DNA of 64,000 nucleotides from Centroberyx gerrardi (GCF_048128805.1 NC_136013.1:6518102-6582101); one strand, 5' to 3'. Shown: positions 1-13,303, counted from the stretch's first letter. Translations and numbers: made by a program. The notes: generated from the letters alone by a model not told the origin.

Positions 1-20
1 AAGACTTAGGGAATGCCCAC

Positions 21-3000
21 CTTTAGTTTTAAAAGCAAAGTTGCAGACCCTGCAGATGTACGGTCTCACGTCTGTGTGGGTGCGGATGTGTTTTTTCAGC
101 ATGCTCGGCTTCTTACAGCGGATACCGCACTCCTCACAAATGTATTTCCCCCGGCCTCGACCTCTGACATACACATAGTCTTCGTTGGACTTGTACCTGA
201 GGGATGGATACAATCTTTTTACCTCTAATGAAGAAAATAATAGTCCTGAAAACATATAAAGGGAAAATAGCATAGCCCTTCAAGCCCTTCCTTCATAAAT
301 CATTCACGAATATCATAATATAACTACTGTATTTGCTGTCAGGACAAATGACAAGTATCATGATAAGTAATAGCTTGACTGACCCTCCCTCGAAGATCTT
401 AATGCGTGTTGGCACTGTTTGGGTTGTGGAAGCCTCCCTCTCTTTCCACTCCTCCTTGGCGGTTTTCACTCGGCAGCTGATGTCTTTCACCTTCTTCCCA
501 TAGGTGACGTCCACCTCTTTGAGCTCCGGTTTCCTCTGCAGCTGAGTCAGATGAACAAACATTTTGTTAACATCCAGTTTAAGCACAGGCGATATCGACA
601 ATGTAACGTGATGCTTCCAAGAGACTGTATGTTACACATGCAATTACACAGTGAGAATTGCACACATGCATAACTCTGCTGTTGTGGAAAAAGCTTGTGT
701 CTCCAGTTTTGTGGATTTTCGTGTTTTTTTCTTGAAAGCTGCACTAGGCAAGATTTTAAAATACACCCATTTTATAAACCTAAATTGCAAATTGGGGCTG
801 CAACAGAGAAGAGTGACCCATCCCCCCTAATTGAGACACCATAGATTCACCCTATTCGCCCAAATGAAATCCTGGTGTCTGGTATTTTCACTGCCAGGAA
901 ATCTTGGCGCACAGACAGCGATGAATCGAAATACAAAACTTTCTCGTAAACAGCAGTGAGAGAGCGCTCCGTCCAGAGAGAGCTGGACTCACCAACGATG
1001 GCTGAGCCTCCTGCCAAAACATTTGGAGTTTGCAGTTTGCTGACATGATGTTACATTATTTCTGGGTAATGAAGTCTATCAAAAACTATCAAACTATCAA
1101 AGATTCAAACAGTTATCTCTCGCTGCCACTGGGTGCCAAGGTGCAAAGTTGCCTAGTGCAGCTTGAACTAAAAGCTTTGCATGGTCCTTTATGGGCAGAG
1201 CAAGTTTCATGACACTAAAGCCTATGAAAACCACTCAAAGCCAATTAAAAAATGTCATAAATGCATGTTTATTAATCTGAAAATAAGGCTAAACTGACAT
1301 TTTGAACATGTGAGGAAGTGGTATGCTTTAGAAACTACACAGACAGGGGATCATTTTCTCACCTGTTCCATTGTCTGCCTCCATAAGATTAAGGAGGAAA
1401 CCAGTTTCCCCGTGCCAGGCTGACACATGGCAGCCACAGTGTATATAACCTTGTCTCCCCTCTGTTTCGACCGCAGGAGAGCCAGGGCGGCACTGGTGCT
1501 CAGATCGGGGGGGTTGGGGTTGTGGGGACTCACACACCAGGTGGCGTACACGGAGGAGAAAGGAGCGTTGCTGTGAGAGCTGCTTGGCTTGGTGTAGTTG
1601 AGATAACACCAGCTCACACCTGTCGTTGTGCGAAGACTTGGAAACTGAGATAACAGTCTTGAATGCTCGTCTGAGATCAGGATGTCTTGACTAGTAACCA
1701 GCTGCGCCACCATGTCCATCTGCACCCTTTTCTCCATGCCAACTTCTTTCACTTCACTGACTGATATCATGGAGTACGGCGGGGAGCTGGTTTCCAGAGA
1801 GCTGCTCTCCATAGCTGATTCAACGCCATGGTCAGTGGTCTCTGTCGCTTTTTGCTGAAGTGCGATGAATTTGCTTCTATGTGAGTCATCCTGAGCGTGA
1901 GGTGTGGATGTACCCTGCATCTCTGACCTGTGACCTTTCTCTTCAGCCAAATTACATTTCCCCAACTCCACGGCGCTCAACTCCTCCACAATCTGACCAA
2001 ACATTTTTTCCTCTTTCACACGTTTTTGCTGTTTGACCTCCATGAAAATGTCCAGGCTGCTGGCTGGGGATAGCATGCGTTTGTTTGCGCCGCCGCTGGA
2101 GGCGTTAGTGGTTGAGATAGTTCTGGAGGTCAGAGACAGAGGGATGCCTGTCTTGAGCTTAGCGGATGACAAATCGAGGGCTTCGACACTGAGGGTGTGC
2201 GTCGAAGGTGTCCTTGTGTAACCTAATATGTTATGAGAATCAAGATTTCCAGACAGACGGGAGATTTGGTTCTGAGAGGTGACTGTAGTGGAGCTAACAC
2301 CGTCATACTGATTGTCAAAAATCTGCGATACAGTAGTGTATGTAATGCTACCATAAGATGGCACGTGAGTCTGGATTCTAACAGGGACTAACAGGCTGGG
2401 ATGGGACAGCTGGGGGCATGTATTCCCAGTGGCAAATATTGGCAAAGTCTGTGGCAGCAGCGCAGTTGCAGTGAATGGAAGGGTGTTGCTGAGGTACTGT
2501 GGAAACACATGTGATGGGACTTGTGTTAATTCAGCGTCCATATTCAGTGACTCCTGCCGCACCAAGTTGCCCCTCCTTCTCTCCTTCACAGCGGAGTGGC
2601 CAGTGCTGATGTCCGCGTGTCTAACTTTGGATGTTGGAGAAAGGCTGCCATAGTCAAATGATATGCTGCGTACCTCTGGGAACTCCTTGCGCAAGTTGCA
2701 AGGCGCCTGCTCCGAGGAGGAGCGTCTCATTTCATGTTGTTGACGCTGGTTGAGCACAGAGAGGGAGTGCCCGCTTCCCGGCACAGCTAAGAGCTCTAGC
2801 GGTTTGCCAAATTCATCCTGCCTGGCCGGGGAGACCGACTTAAAGCTCTCCTCCCTGTCGAAGGAGAAGGTAGAGCTATAAGATAAGTTGCTGTCTTGGC
2901 TCGGACTGCGGGAGAGACTGGTGCAGGCAGACTCGAAGCTAGATTCACCAGAGGAGTGCTCAATGTCAGCTAAGCGTAGCCTTTTCTTCTTTGGAGGGAG

Positions 3001-5259
3001 CTTTTCCGGGGGGAATTGTGCTAAAGTTTCGCTCCTTTGTGGCCACTGAAACTCCTCCACGTGCCTCTCAGGCTCCTTCACCTGCACCTCTGGAGCTTTT
3101 TCTGGACTGTCAGGCTCTACTGTGACCCTAATTTCTGGGACTTGTATGTTGGGCTGTCGCACTAGTTTGGGCCCCATTTGAAATGACTGGCCTAGTCTAC
3201 TATCGCTTCTTTCCATCTCGTACGTTTCAGTCGGCTCCATAGATTGAAATGAAATATTTTCCTGCCTCTGCCCATGATACTTGTAAGATTCTGACTGTTC
3301 AGAGTGAGGCCTGTTTATTGAGTTTGTGTGTTGGATAACAGAAATTACATTCCCTAAGGTTTTTCTACCAGAAATTTCAGGGCTCATGGATATCTCCATG
3401 TCACATCTGTCCATCTGCGTTTGCATACTTGGAGAATGTCCTTTCGCTAGTGCTATAATGCCCAGGGCACCTTGGCTAACTTGTTTTGAATCATAGTCCT
3501 TGGTTGAGTCAAACATGTCCTCACACTGTTCATGATGGGCCTCATATTGACCTGGTAAATCCTCCTCTTCCCTCTTCTCTTTCCGACGCTTCCGTGTTGC
3601 CAGCTCCATTGCGTGTCTCTGATGGCTGATATTAGACGCCGCAGAGGGGTAATTTTCCATTTCCAGTCCTGAGGGTGAGATGCCACTCTCAGTCATCTTT
3701 CCATGGCTGTCAGTGTCTGTGTGTCCGTCATGTGCAGAGAGTTCGAAAGCAGCCTGCCTCCTGAGTCTCCTCATGCCCCCGGTGCTTGTCCTCTCGTCAA
3801 AAGAGTGGCTGCCTCTGAGGGCTTGGGGCATACTGAGACAGACTGCTGAGGATGTTGGCATCGAGTTGCTCCTGATCAGAGGCCCCATGTCAGAGCCGCT
3901 GTCTAACTGCGGCTCTTTTACCTCCTCCCTTGTGAATGACTTTGTGTTTATTTTAATCGATTCAACAATGTCTTTTTCTTGGGTGAAAACGCGGGAAACG
4001 CCTTTCTCCGACCGCTTCCCGGTGTAATCGCTCGAGTCCGTGCTGCAAGCCACAAAAGCCGTTGCCTGTTTAGGGCTCGGCCTGTAACACTTCCCAAACA
4101 TAATTTCTTGATAGGACTTGGCGTTTGTATTGGGAGGGCCGGTCTGGTGCTCGGCACTCTCAGAGCGCGAGAAGTAGCCGGAGTCGGTGCTGCCCTTGCT
4201 GGACTGACTAGGGAGGGAGAGATTTTGGTCAGAGTCGCTGCTTCTTTTCTCGGAGAGCCGGAGTGCAAGCCTCTGTTTGATGGTGCAAGATTGAATTGCA
4301 CGGCTAGCCTGAGCAACAGCAGGAGGTGCATTGATTTCTTGGAGCTGGGATGAACCATCCTGAGCTGACATCGATGTGACTCCCTTTTTCTGAGCAATGA
4401 GATTTAGTACTTTTACAGCAGTGTTATCTGATCCCTCAACTGGAGAGTCCAACAGCAGCAGCGGGTCATTGAGAGTGTCCTCGTCCGTGTCTGTGCTTTG
4501 CTCAGCATCAGAGTATAACTCTCCTTCCCCTTCAAAAGACCCCTGGTCTGTATTGGCATTGTAAGAACCAAGTTCTGAGAATGGCACTGTTCCAGCTTTG
4601 ACCGAGTGAGCATGGGATTTTCTGTGTTTGTATAAATTACTCTTGGTTTTAAAGGAGAATCCGCAGGGGACACAGGGATAGGGCCGTTCCCCAGTGTGGG
4701 ACCGAATATGTTTCTTAAGCACACTGGGTTTGGCACATGCCCTTCCACAATAATCACAAACATACTTCCCAGGCTTTTGTGGTTTCTGTTCCATCTTACA
4801 CACAGTCTCTGATAACTGATCCATCCCTGAATGGGAACACTGTTGGAGGACCTCGGGCAAACTGGGGGACTTCCTGTGGGAGGCGGATCCACAGCCGCCT
4901 GGGGACTGAGCGCAAACCAAGTGACCTACAGCTTTCTGTCTGCCAATGGGAAACGGCTTCGCCCCCTGTAGCGGATATGAAGACAACTCATAGTCTTGAT
5001 GGCTTGTGGCGTGGGGCTGGGAGTGCTGATCTTCTAATTGCTGTGATTTCCCTGAGTCAGACATTTCTTTGAAACCACATGTGTTTCTGCTCTGACCTTC
5101 TTGCAGTTGTCGGTGCCACCCCTTGCCCTCCAGCTCGACGGATGGGCTTCTCTTAGTCTGCGCAGCCGTTGGCTCTGCTGTGCATTTTTTCTGTGCAACA
5201 TTTCTGTCCTGACCCTCTGTGGAGCTTTTCACCCCTGCAGTAGTTTCAAGTGACTCCAT
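21..5259 (-). CDS. hivep2: HIVEP2-like ZAS zinc-finger transcription factor (5' coding part, 3' end outside window)
   Basis: HIVEP proteins are very large nuclear C2H2 zinc-finger factors that bind kappaB-like enhancers through two widely separated finger pairs. Three coding exons are visible on the minus strand: 5259-1363 (1299 codons), 541-384 (the start could instead be 535) and 196-21, which ends at a GT donor. The start is the ATG at 5259 (MESLETT), because the open frame above it has no other ATG and runs into a likely acceptor near 5310. The first finger pair is at about residues 168-216 ([17 protein letters not shown], then [15 protein letters not shown]). The second pair begins in the 196-21 exon ([17 protein letters not shown]) after IKIFEGG. 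Blocks such as [39 protein letters not shown] and [14 protein letters not shown] match HIVEP2 better than HIVEP1 or HIVEP3 as I recall them. The big exon is several hundred codons shorter than in human. A basic stretch PPKKKRLRL may be a nuclear localisation signal. Confidence 0.93.
736..1162. mobile_element. Non-autonomous DNA transposon, piggyBac-like, copy 1
   Basis: This element of about 427 bp lies in a hivep2 intron. Its ends are inverted (CTGCACTAGGCA on the left, TGCCTAGTGCAG on the right) and it is flanked on both sides by TTGA. A sister copy at 44575-44982 shares the same ends and interior blocks (for example AACAGCAGTGAG and GCGCTCCGTCCAGAGA) and is flanked by TTAA, the duplication typical of piggyBac elements. 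No transposase reading frame is seen. Confidence 0.65.
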
Positions 5260-5844
5260 GAATCCAATGTCACCTTCTTTGGGATTGATTTTCAAGGACA
5301 ATATCTGTTATGTAACTGTAGTAATATTATCATTCATGTGAATTGATTGCAGGGAAGGGTCATCTGAAAGAAATCACAGATAGACAGATTGAGAATTAGT
5401 GGACTCAAATATCTAATATGATGATAATCTGATATGTCTGTGCATTAGCATAGGCTTAGACAGTCCATGTAATAAAACAATAGTTTCTAAGTTTCAACAA
5501 AAGGAAAAATAACCATTATGGCATGCTTTGATGGATGAACAACAATGATCAAGATTGGGACCGCTGAACCACACATAAGGAGGTTATAAAGAAGGAAAAT
5601 GAGGAAAAAAGTCAACCGTCAACAATTCCACAGTTAAAATTGAGTGTAAATCCACTCCCTGAGAGTGAGGGCTATTCAAGGCTGTTTCCCAAAAGTCCTC
5701 CTAATAAAATTGGAGTATAAAATTCATAATGAGCTCCATTCACAGCAGGAATGGAAAAATCAGTCTCTTTATACCAGCCTCTAAAATACCTACAGTACCT
5801 CATCTTACCCCTGGCAGATGCCCTACATTTACTGGAGCCTTGTG

Positions 5845-5950
5845 AGTGTGTATGTACGTGTGTATGTGTGTTTTTAGGCGCATGCACATGTGTATATCTG
5901 CGCATGTGTGTGTGCATTTGTTTTGTGTGTGTGTGTGTGTGTGTGTGCAC
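5845..5950. repeat. TG-rich microsatellite
   Basis: The stretch is dominated by TG/CG dinucleotides and ends in a pure (TG)n run of about 12 units near 5925-5948. It is simple-sequence DNA; open frames through it are low-complexity artefacts. Confidence 0.85.
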
Positions 5951-6754
5951 AGATACTGTAGAGCTGACATGAATCTGATAGGGATCTAATCCATCCCCAC
6001 AGCACCATCCTCTTTCAGCGAGCTTTGGAGAGACTCAAAATGAACTCCTTTTCCTTAAAGTGATATTTCACTTCTATTAGAACATTTACATTTTTAAGTG
6101 CAAATAGCTCTATATGAGTTAATAAATGGTCAACCATCAACATTGGTTTCTCTAGGAACCTCAGCACCACTTTCTTAGATTTTTTTGGAAAAACTAGTCC
6201 AAAAATACTGCTTTAACACATCTATGAATAAGTAAACTTGCATCCAGGTAATATTTCTTTATTCTTTGTCCTGGATCTAACTTTTCAATTTCAGTTTCAC
6301 CTGTTTGCAGCTATCAATATTGAGAGCTATAGGGAAAAAATCTTCTACACTTCAATAGAGGTTTGAATGCTGAAAACTGAAAATGGTCTACCCAAGTAAA
6401 ATACTTTACATTTTTTAAACACTGCAGAAGATGGAGGACTTGATACCAATTTTGTAATACTTGTGCTATAAAAACAACTGTTGTGTTAAAAACTAGAAGT
6501 GGCAGCAACACAATTTCAAAACATCCTACTCGCCCAGTGACCCTTAAAATGTCTGAGTGCCAAGTGAGCTAGAGTGTGTGTGTGTGTCTATGCATGCCAA
6601 TGCACATAGGTGTCATTGTTTACAAACTAGACCCAGAACAGTCATGTTAACGAAATGTCAGATCATGAGCCTGTCGCTATCAAAGAAACTGTACTACCTG
6701 CACCCCACTTTAATGTCATACCTGCACAAAATGCTGAAATGTTCTTCTATAAAC

Positions 6755-6885
6755 ATATTCCATTCAGTCAACACTTTTATCCAAAGCAGCGTTTTCAGTA
6801 TAGTTGGCTCCAGTGGGAGTCGAACCCCTTAACCTGTCTGTGTTAGTGCTATACAGTTTACACACTGAGCCACACAGGACCACAT
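6755..6885 (-). repeat. Degenerate tRNA-like interspersed repeat
   Basis: On the minus strand this reads as a tRNA-like segment, with GTGTGGCTCAGTGTGTAAAC resembling an A-box half and GGGGTTCGACTCCC matching the B-box consensus. The flank TTTTATCCAAAGCAGC is a common teleost interspersed motif. There is no intact cloverleaf, so it is a repeat and not a tRNA gene. Confidence 0.5.
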
Positions 6886-7380
6886 ACTGTACATACCCAT
6901 GCAGGACTCACAAAAGCAACAATAACACTCATCATTCCCTGGATAAAGTGGATTGGTGTGCCACTACACTTTACTTGCATACCATGGGGATGTGTCTCTG
7001 AGGGCATGTCATTTCCATCTTCTCAGTATCAAAGGCTGCGTCCTCCCTAACGAGGTTATGTAAGATTATCTGGTTCAAACCCTCTGAGTTCCCCTTAATT
7101 AGGACATCCTCCGACTCTCGCTCTCCCTGCCGCTCTTTCTTTGTTAGAACACCACACACTCCTCAGGCATAAACCAGAGGATATGAATCCAAGGTGACTC
7201 TCAAGATGCCGAGAGATGCATAAAAGCAGCTGTGAGCATGATAATCCCCTATTCGCATTTTGCGAATGGCAAAATGCCTCCTTGGCTCTTTACATATGGC
7301 TCAATAGCTACGCAGTCAGACGGATTTGAGGGCTTCTTCCTGAGGGGGATACAGGGGAAATAAGGCAGGCATATGAAGGA

Positions 7381-7427
7381 TGGGGGGTGGGGGGGTGGGG
7401 GGGTGGGGGGGGGCGGCGGTGGGGCTG
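7381..7427 (+). repeat. G-run tract, possible G-quadruplex
   Basis: Five or more runs of four or more G are separated by single T or C bases (GGGGGGTGGGGGGGT and similar). The arrangement suits a very stable parallel G-quadruplex on the plus strand. It lies within about 8 kb upstream of the hivep2 coding start, and I see no known regulatory element around it. Confidence 0.7.
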
Positions 7428-7430
7428 CCT

Positions 7431-10400
7431 CGGACTGGAGCGGTCCATGTTCCAGCGGGGAGGTTTACAGAGGTAAACTAAGTGGGGTGCCTGGGGGTAA
7501 CAAAATTCGGAGGCCTGGTAGGGAGCTCCCTTTCAAGGTCGGTCTGACCTCATTGCTTAGTTTCCATCCTCTCCCGGCTGTGAGAGGAGGGAAGGGGAAT
7601 ATGGGTGCAGAGTGACAGAGAGATAAGACCCTCAGAAACAATGCATACCTTTGAACTAAGCTCGATAGAGAGGGAACAGAGCCGACACATTCAGCCCCTC
7701 TCCTGAGTCACACTGACAAGTCCACTCAACACGCTGGAGTTTTTCTATAGGAACTGTACCCACGGTCCCTTTATGGTGAATTTCCTCCTGCTCCTGGTAA
7801 CAAACACTAATCTACACAAAAATATGTGACACAGCAGCAATGACGTGCCACAACAGGAGGCAGGTGGGTGGCAGTAGGTGTGTTTCTGGATGACTGTGGG
7901 CAGACTGTGGGTGATTATGTGGTACAGTATGTTCGCATGGATGGACAAACGACTTTACGGCTACATTCATGTGGACAGCGGACATCGGTGAAGCACATCC
8001 TTTACCGCTTTCCACATGCCAGAGGACAATGAGCAAACAAATGAAGGCTATGGAGAGCATCGTTATGCCACTGCATTACATCATTAGAAGCTAAGATGGC
8101 CATTAAAGGGAACAGGCATGAAGCCTTACACTGACAACAAATCCATAAATATCATCCGTAAATGACCGGCTTCAGAGGACCTGGATGGTCTAACCCCCTG
8201 TGATACTGTAACAGCGGCACACAGCACATAGCATGCAGAATGAATCAACAGTGCTCAGTATGACATAAAGCACACAGTCTGATGGGAAAAAGGCTCCGCT
8301 CATACAGCAGCTGACATTCAGATATCAAATATAATCCTCATACAAACCTGACATTTGAATAGTCCCCTGTCCCATATCGACAGTCACACGTGACATTCCT
8401 CATATTGCATAGTCCATTTTTCCATTCTCCTCATGTCTGGGTAACAATAATGAAATAAATTAGCAAGGTAAAGTCCCATCAGTCATGAAGCTGCTGGCTG
8501 ACTGGGTGTACATTAGAAGATCTATTGATGCGAGCTAGTCACCAGAGAAAATACCCAACCGTGACGTGCGGACCCAGGCACAAAAATAGCAAAGGGGCCC
8601 TGGGAGGGATTACACAACAGCCCACGTTTAAGGACGCTTTTCCTCTCTCTGTGTTTCAAAGCACAGCAGCAGCTGCCTCACACTACACACAAAGCGGCGA
8701 GTCGGATATCACGAAGCAAAGGGCTAAACATCGCCGTCCTAGACAGCCACAATTCATTTCAAGAGTCAGTGATTTAGTTTAATATCAGCCAGAATTTGTG
8801 TCTGTGTGGTCTGGATGAAAACAGACACAAATTCCTTTAGGTACACAGACTCACACATCTTCCAATACCTATTTAAATATACAGTAATAAATACACAAAC
8901 CAGTGGGACAGAAAGTGTGAATAATACTATATGGAGAGCACAAGAGGAATTCAAAAAGAGACAAGCGCTTTGAAAGAAACTAATGGCATGGTACAACTCT
9001 GAATATACATTTATCACAGAGCGATTATGTTCAATGTGTAGACTGACATGAATTAAATGAAAAGGCAGCATGGGGCTCGTGAGGATGCTGCAGAAATGAG
9101 ACATGTTCTCTGAATTACAAGACACCCACAGCCTGTTTAGAGCCAGTTCCTCCCGTCACGACAGGATTCGCTTTGTGAATGGAGAGTCGTGATGAGGGTG
9201 TCATTAACATGGCAAAATTAGGACAATGCTGCAGATTATGTGCAGCTGCAAACCTCATCCTGTCAGTGAGATGTATGAGTTCAGTGTGAGATGGTGTTAT
9301 TACAGCCTCGACATTAATGTAACAACTTTGCAGCAATCAGTACTTCCTGATTACATCATTTCACAAAAAAGGAAATAATATGCTACTATTATTATAAGCA
9401 CAAAGCTGGAGACTCTGTTGTCTTATTCTACTGTATATTCAACAGTAAGTTTTTATTCACAAATTTAAATTCTCCTCTTGTAAACGCAAATGTATTATAT
9501 TTAGGATTGTGATTAATTACTTAATTAAACCATTAAGACTTGTTAAACAATAGGAAAACAGACTTCTGCAATAGCCACTAACTCTTAACCTTTATATTCA
9601 TTTCTTCTCCTTTTATTTATTAACTTTTTTTTTTCTACCTGTAATTTATTTTTTACTATATAATGCATCATATTTTTCATGGAAATTATTCATTTTATCT
9701 TCTTACTGTATTATTATTTCTTACATCTATGTTATGCCTACTGCTGCATCTGGAAAGCGTTTGATGAACTCTTCTGCAATAAAAAGAAAGGAAGAAAGAA
9801 ATCCTTCCTGATCAACAAGCTATTTAACCAATTTGTATGGGTAACATTCAGAGGAAATGTGAGCAGGACAGGCAACTAACTCTCTGATCCACAGGTCAAA
9901 ATGATCAGGTCGGGTCAGGATGATTCGAAAATTCAATAGCCAGACAAATAGCTTTTTAGATTAGAGGAGACTGGTTGTTTACCTGTCAGAGCATCTTGTA
10001 GAGTACAAGACAAACAGGCAAATTTGACATTTTGAATAGATTTTTAAATGATGTTTGGGTATCTGCCAAAGTGGCTGGAAGAGTAAACTACCTTACCTGC
10101 AACAATCTAAATTTAGCAGCGTTTGTCTGGCAGTTGTTGTTATTTTTTGCCCCTGAACACAACACAAACCAGGTCTTTTCCCAAATACAAACAATAACCA
10201 ATATGGTCAGCGTCCACCTCTGTCATTTGTGTGAAACTTTGGCCTTTCAACACAATACAATTTACACAACTATAAATACTTGACCCGCTTTGACCATCCT
10301 CTTCAGTTTCACTATGTGCCTTTGGGTGAGAACAACTGGGTGCCTCTATGAATAGGAGTCCTTGGATATGGGTTTGCACCAGCTGTGCTTACTATGGTTA

Positions 10401-10975
10401 AGGGAAATTTAAGAGAGGCTTACTCGTAATGTAAAGCCTAACACAGCATGACAAAGGTTTTCCTGCTGAACCTTATGTAACAACTTAAAGTCGGACTTAA
10501 CATCTTGAAAGAGTTCAAAATCCAAACTATAATTTCACAGCACATTTCCTTTAGAAAACAGCAACACAAACTGTGCCAAAAAGCAGTGAATGCAGAGCCT
10601 GTGTATCGGTGCAGTCCTTCCACAGTATGGAATTGCAGAGAGCTATTATTAGATATAGCCTATAACAAGCCAAAGATGAAGTTGAAGCTAACTAACTGCA
10701 CTGCAGCTGAGATCCATTATGCTGTATTCAGTATCTAGAGGAGCTGCACTAAAATGGCTGATACTCAATGTGCAGTGAAGGTCAAGTCGCCCGTCTCTAT
10801 AAATATAATGGTCTGTCCCCCAGGATGTTCCACACTGCTTGGCATTTCCACTATCTAAAGCACACGGCTCTGCTGACCGCTTCAAATCTGCCACAAATTT
10901 GCATGTGATTGAATGCCACACATGCACCCTACTACTAGCAAGCCTCTAATGATATTAGTGCTAAAACAGATGGGA
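7431..10975. other. Non-coding stretch, no gene recognised
   Basis: No open frame here resembles a known protein or is bounded by convincing splice sites. Composition is ordinary to AT-rich, especially 9360-9720. The stretch could hold hivep2 5' UTR exons or enhancers, which cannot be identified without comparison to other fish. Confidence 0.5.
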
Positions 10976-10977
10976 GG

Positions 10978-11072
10978 GGAGAGTGAGAGTGAGGGGGGGG
11001 GGGGCAGGAGGGGGAGAGACAGAGAGAGAGAGAGAGAGAGTGAGAGAGAGAGAGAGAGAGAGTGAGAGAGAG
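10978..11072. repeat. GA-rich microsatellite with G run
   Basis: The tract is (GA)n with interspersed GT and a run of about 12 G near 10994-11005. On the minus strand it is a (CT)n pyrimidine tract. It is simple-sequence DNA without coding potential. Confidence 0.85.
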
Positions 11073-12500
11073 AAATGTTTATGAATGGAAGGAATGAGGT
11101 TTTCCTCCCTGCTGGCTGTAGTGGCTGTCATATGTCTGACTGAGATATCAGTGACAAGCGATACTGAACACTGCGGACTGAATAAACGGGTCACACAGAT
11201 GCCAATAAACACTGTATAAACAATATGTGTCATTAATCCATTCAGCTATTCGGTCACTTTTTCATTAATTACCCAGTGAATTCTTTCATTCATTCGTCTC
11301 TCCTGAAGTTAGCCTCCCAAAAATAAAGGCATGCTTGAGCCATTATCACAGCAATACCTGAAAATAATCTGACATAATTGTGTGTTTCCATAGCAACAAT
11401 GCCAATGTCTGTAATGGTTTCCCAGTTCCTGACTACATAATTACTTACACAGTTTAATGGCACCGAGACTGCAAAATGACTGAAGAAACGGGGCTTAATT
11501 CATGTCAGCCGCTCAGTAGATCAATATGTGATAATGATTACTGCTTTAGAGTTGTAGGAAAATGCAATAACAGGTTAGGCCTTTAAGTAACCTGTTGTAA
11601 TACTGAAATGAAAACAGTTGCAGTGCAGATAAGAATAAAGGAATTTGGGGTATAATAAAAAAAAAAATCAAACATCCTGTGGGTCTATAAAATAAATACT
11701 GCATTCATTGTTCTTTGTCTGTGGAGCAGCTTCAGATTTTACATTTTAATGATAGCTTCAAGGCATAGTTCTCTGGATTTGGGCTTTTAGTTTGAGAGTT
11801 TCTGGTGTTCACAAATACTGATTCAGCTGGTCGAGACAACAGGAATAATATGCATTCTTAACATTCAGAGGTTTCCACTTTCAGTCCCTTACTTTGTTAT
11901 AATTTGGCAATCCCACTGTATGTGCAATCCATTGTGCATCTGGCCACATCACTACAGCTTCCCCCCCCCCTGTTGTTGTTGTTGTTGTCGTTGAGGGGAT
12001 CAGTTTTCATATGCAGGTCCAGACTGGGGATAGCCTGCTGATGGGGGGAAACGCATGGACGTGAGAACCCCTTGCAAACCCCCCACCTTCACGTCATGGA
12101 ACATTTGCAGAACAAGGACCTCCCACCTTTAAGGCGTGCAACAGAGAGCAGACACAACAGTGAGATCTGCCCTGCGCTGTGCTGCTGGACCCACAAGCTC
12201 AGGTGACAAATAGACCTCTAACTATAGGAGCGGTGCGGGAAGGAGCATAGTCACCTGGGAAAAAAAATAAATAAAAAAAAAAGTCATTTCCTCTGTCCAA
12301 CCTGCAACGACGAGGCTTACCGGTCGTTTTTACAACATGCAGATACCTTCATTTGACCTACATTTTTCAGATGCATTGTCAGTGCAAAGGGGGGCCGGTC
12401 TCTTCCTGGGTCTGCAAACGCTGTCATCTCGTGGGCGCGCGGTCAGTGCGCCGTGGGCGTGCTTTAAAATGGCTTGCACGCCTGTGGTGTCATTATAGGT
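11073..12500. other. Non-coding stretch with GC-rich end
   Basis: No gene is recognised. There are small GTT and A-rich simple repeats near 11970-11992 and 12259-12283. CpG-containing sequence at 12420-12480 (GGGCGCGCGG, GCGCCGTGGGCG) could mark a hivep2 upstream promoter, but nothing confirms it. Confidence 0.4.
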
Positions 12501-12504
12501 GTGG

Positions 12505-12520
12505 ACAGCAGGGGGCGCTG
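12505..12520 (+). promoter_or_regulatory. CTCF-like binding motif
   Basis: ACAGCAGGGGGCGCTG is a near-consensus CTCF core. It sits in the spacer between hivep2 and fuca2, about 800 bp past the end of the fuca2 coding region. The motif match is seen directly; binding and insulator function are inferred. Confidence 0.45.
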
Positions 12521-13303
12521 TAAGGACACACAGACTGAGCTGACCAGTGCAAAATTAAACCTGACTGACAAAAATGTGATGAAAGCGTGATTCATTTTAG
12601 GATGAATGAGTTATAAATCCAGTAGGCATTCTCTTGACACCTTAATAATTTAATAGATTAGGTTAATAGATTATTTGAAAAGATGCTTCAGTTATTTTAT
12701 TTCAATATTCAATCAGGTATAAAACATTCATCACATTTAACAGTGCTGCAGATTGCATAAAATCACATAAAAAAAAAATCTAGGATTAAAAATCAAGTAT
12801 CTCTGAATTTAAAAAAAAGAAAAAAGAAAAAAAGTGCAGTTACACAGTGACAAAAATCACCTGAGGCGAAAAAGTTTCAAGGTTTCAAATCTTTCTGAAT
12901 GTTGTTTTCACATCTAAAGTCCCATTTGTTACATTTATCCAGCAGGTTACTGACATACAGGTTAAGATACAGCATAACACTCTTTGATCATAATGGTAGT
13001 TTAATGCAAAACACTGATAATTTATAAAAGTTTATTCATCATTCCCTGCATGATTATTTAAAAAACACCATCCTTTAAAAAACTGAAATACATTTGAGTG
13101 CAAGTTAGATATAGTACATTTACATACATTTGGGTTTTGATTTTGCAACAATATCCTCAGGTTTTCAGTTGGACTGCAAACTGTCAGGATGGACACATCA
13201 GATTTATTTCGGGGGTTGCGCTCATTGATTAAAAGGTGTAAGCCCCGGCTCGTCCCGCTGCCCGCCGCTCCGTCCGTTCCTCTGCAGGTTCTCTGGTTTC
13301 CCT

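Larger units (their letters stand above)
5260..7370. other. hivep2 upstream or 5' intron region, no gene recognised
   Basis: The hivep2 coding exon appears to begin near 5310 at a pyrimidine-poor AG (ACTACAG). Upstream 5' UTR exons must exist but cannot be placed by eye. The stretch is AT-rich, with a TG-rich microsatellite and a degenerate tRNA-like repeat listed separately. I saw no conserved coding block on either strand. Confidence 0.5.

Noticed and set aside
3948-4397. Long alternative frames inside the hivep2 main exon, both strands
   Set aside because: They are shadows of the large coding exon, without splice sites, poly(A) signals or known domains.
6785-6875. Possible tRNA gene
   Set aside because: There are A- and B-box-like words but no complete cloverleaf, and it is embedded in a known type of fish repeat.
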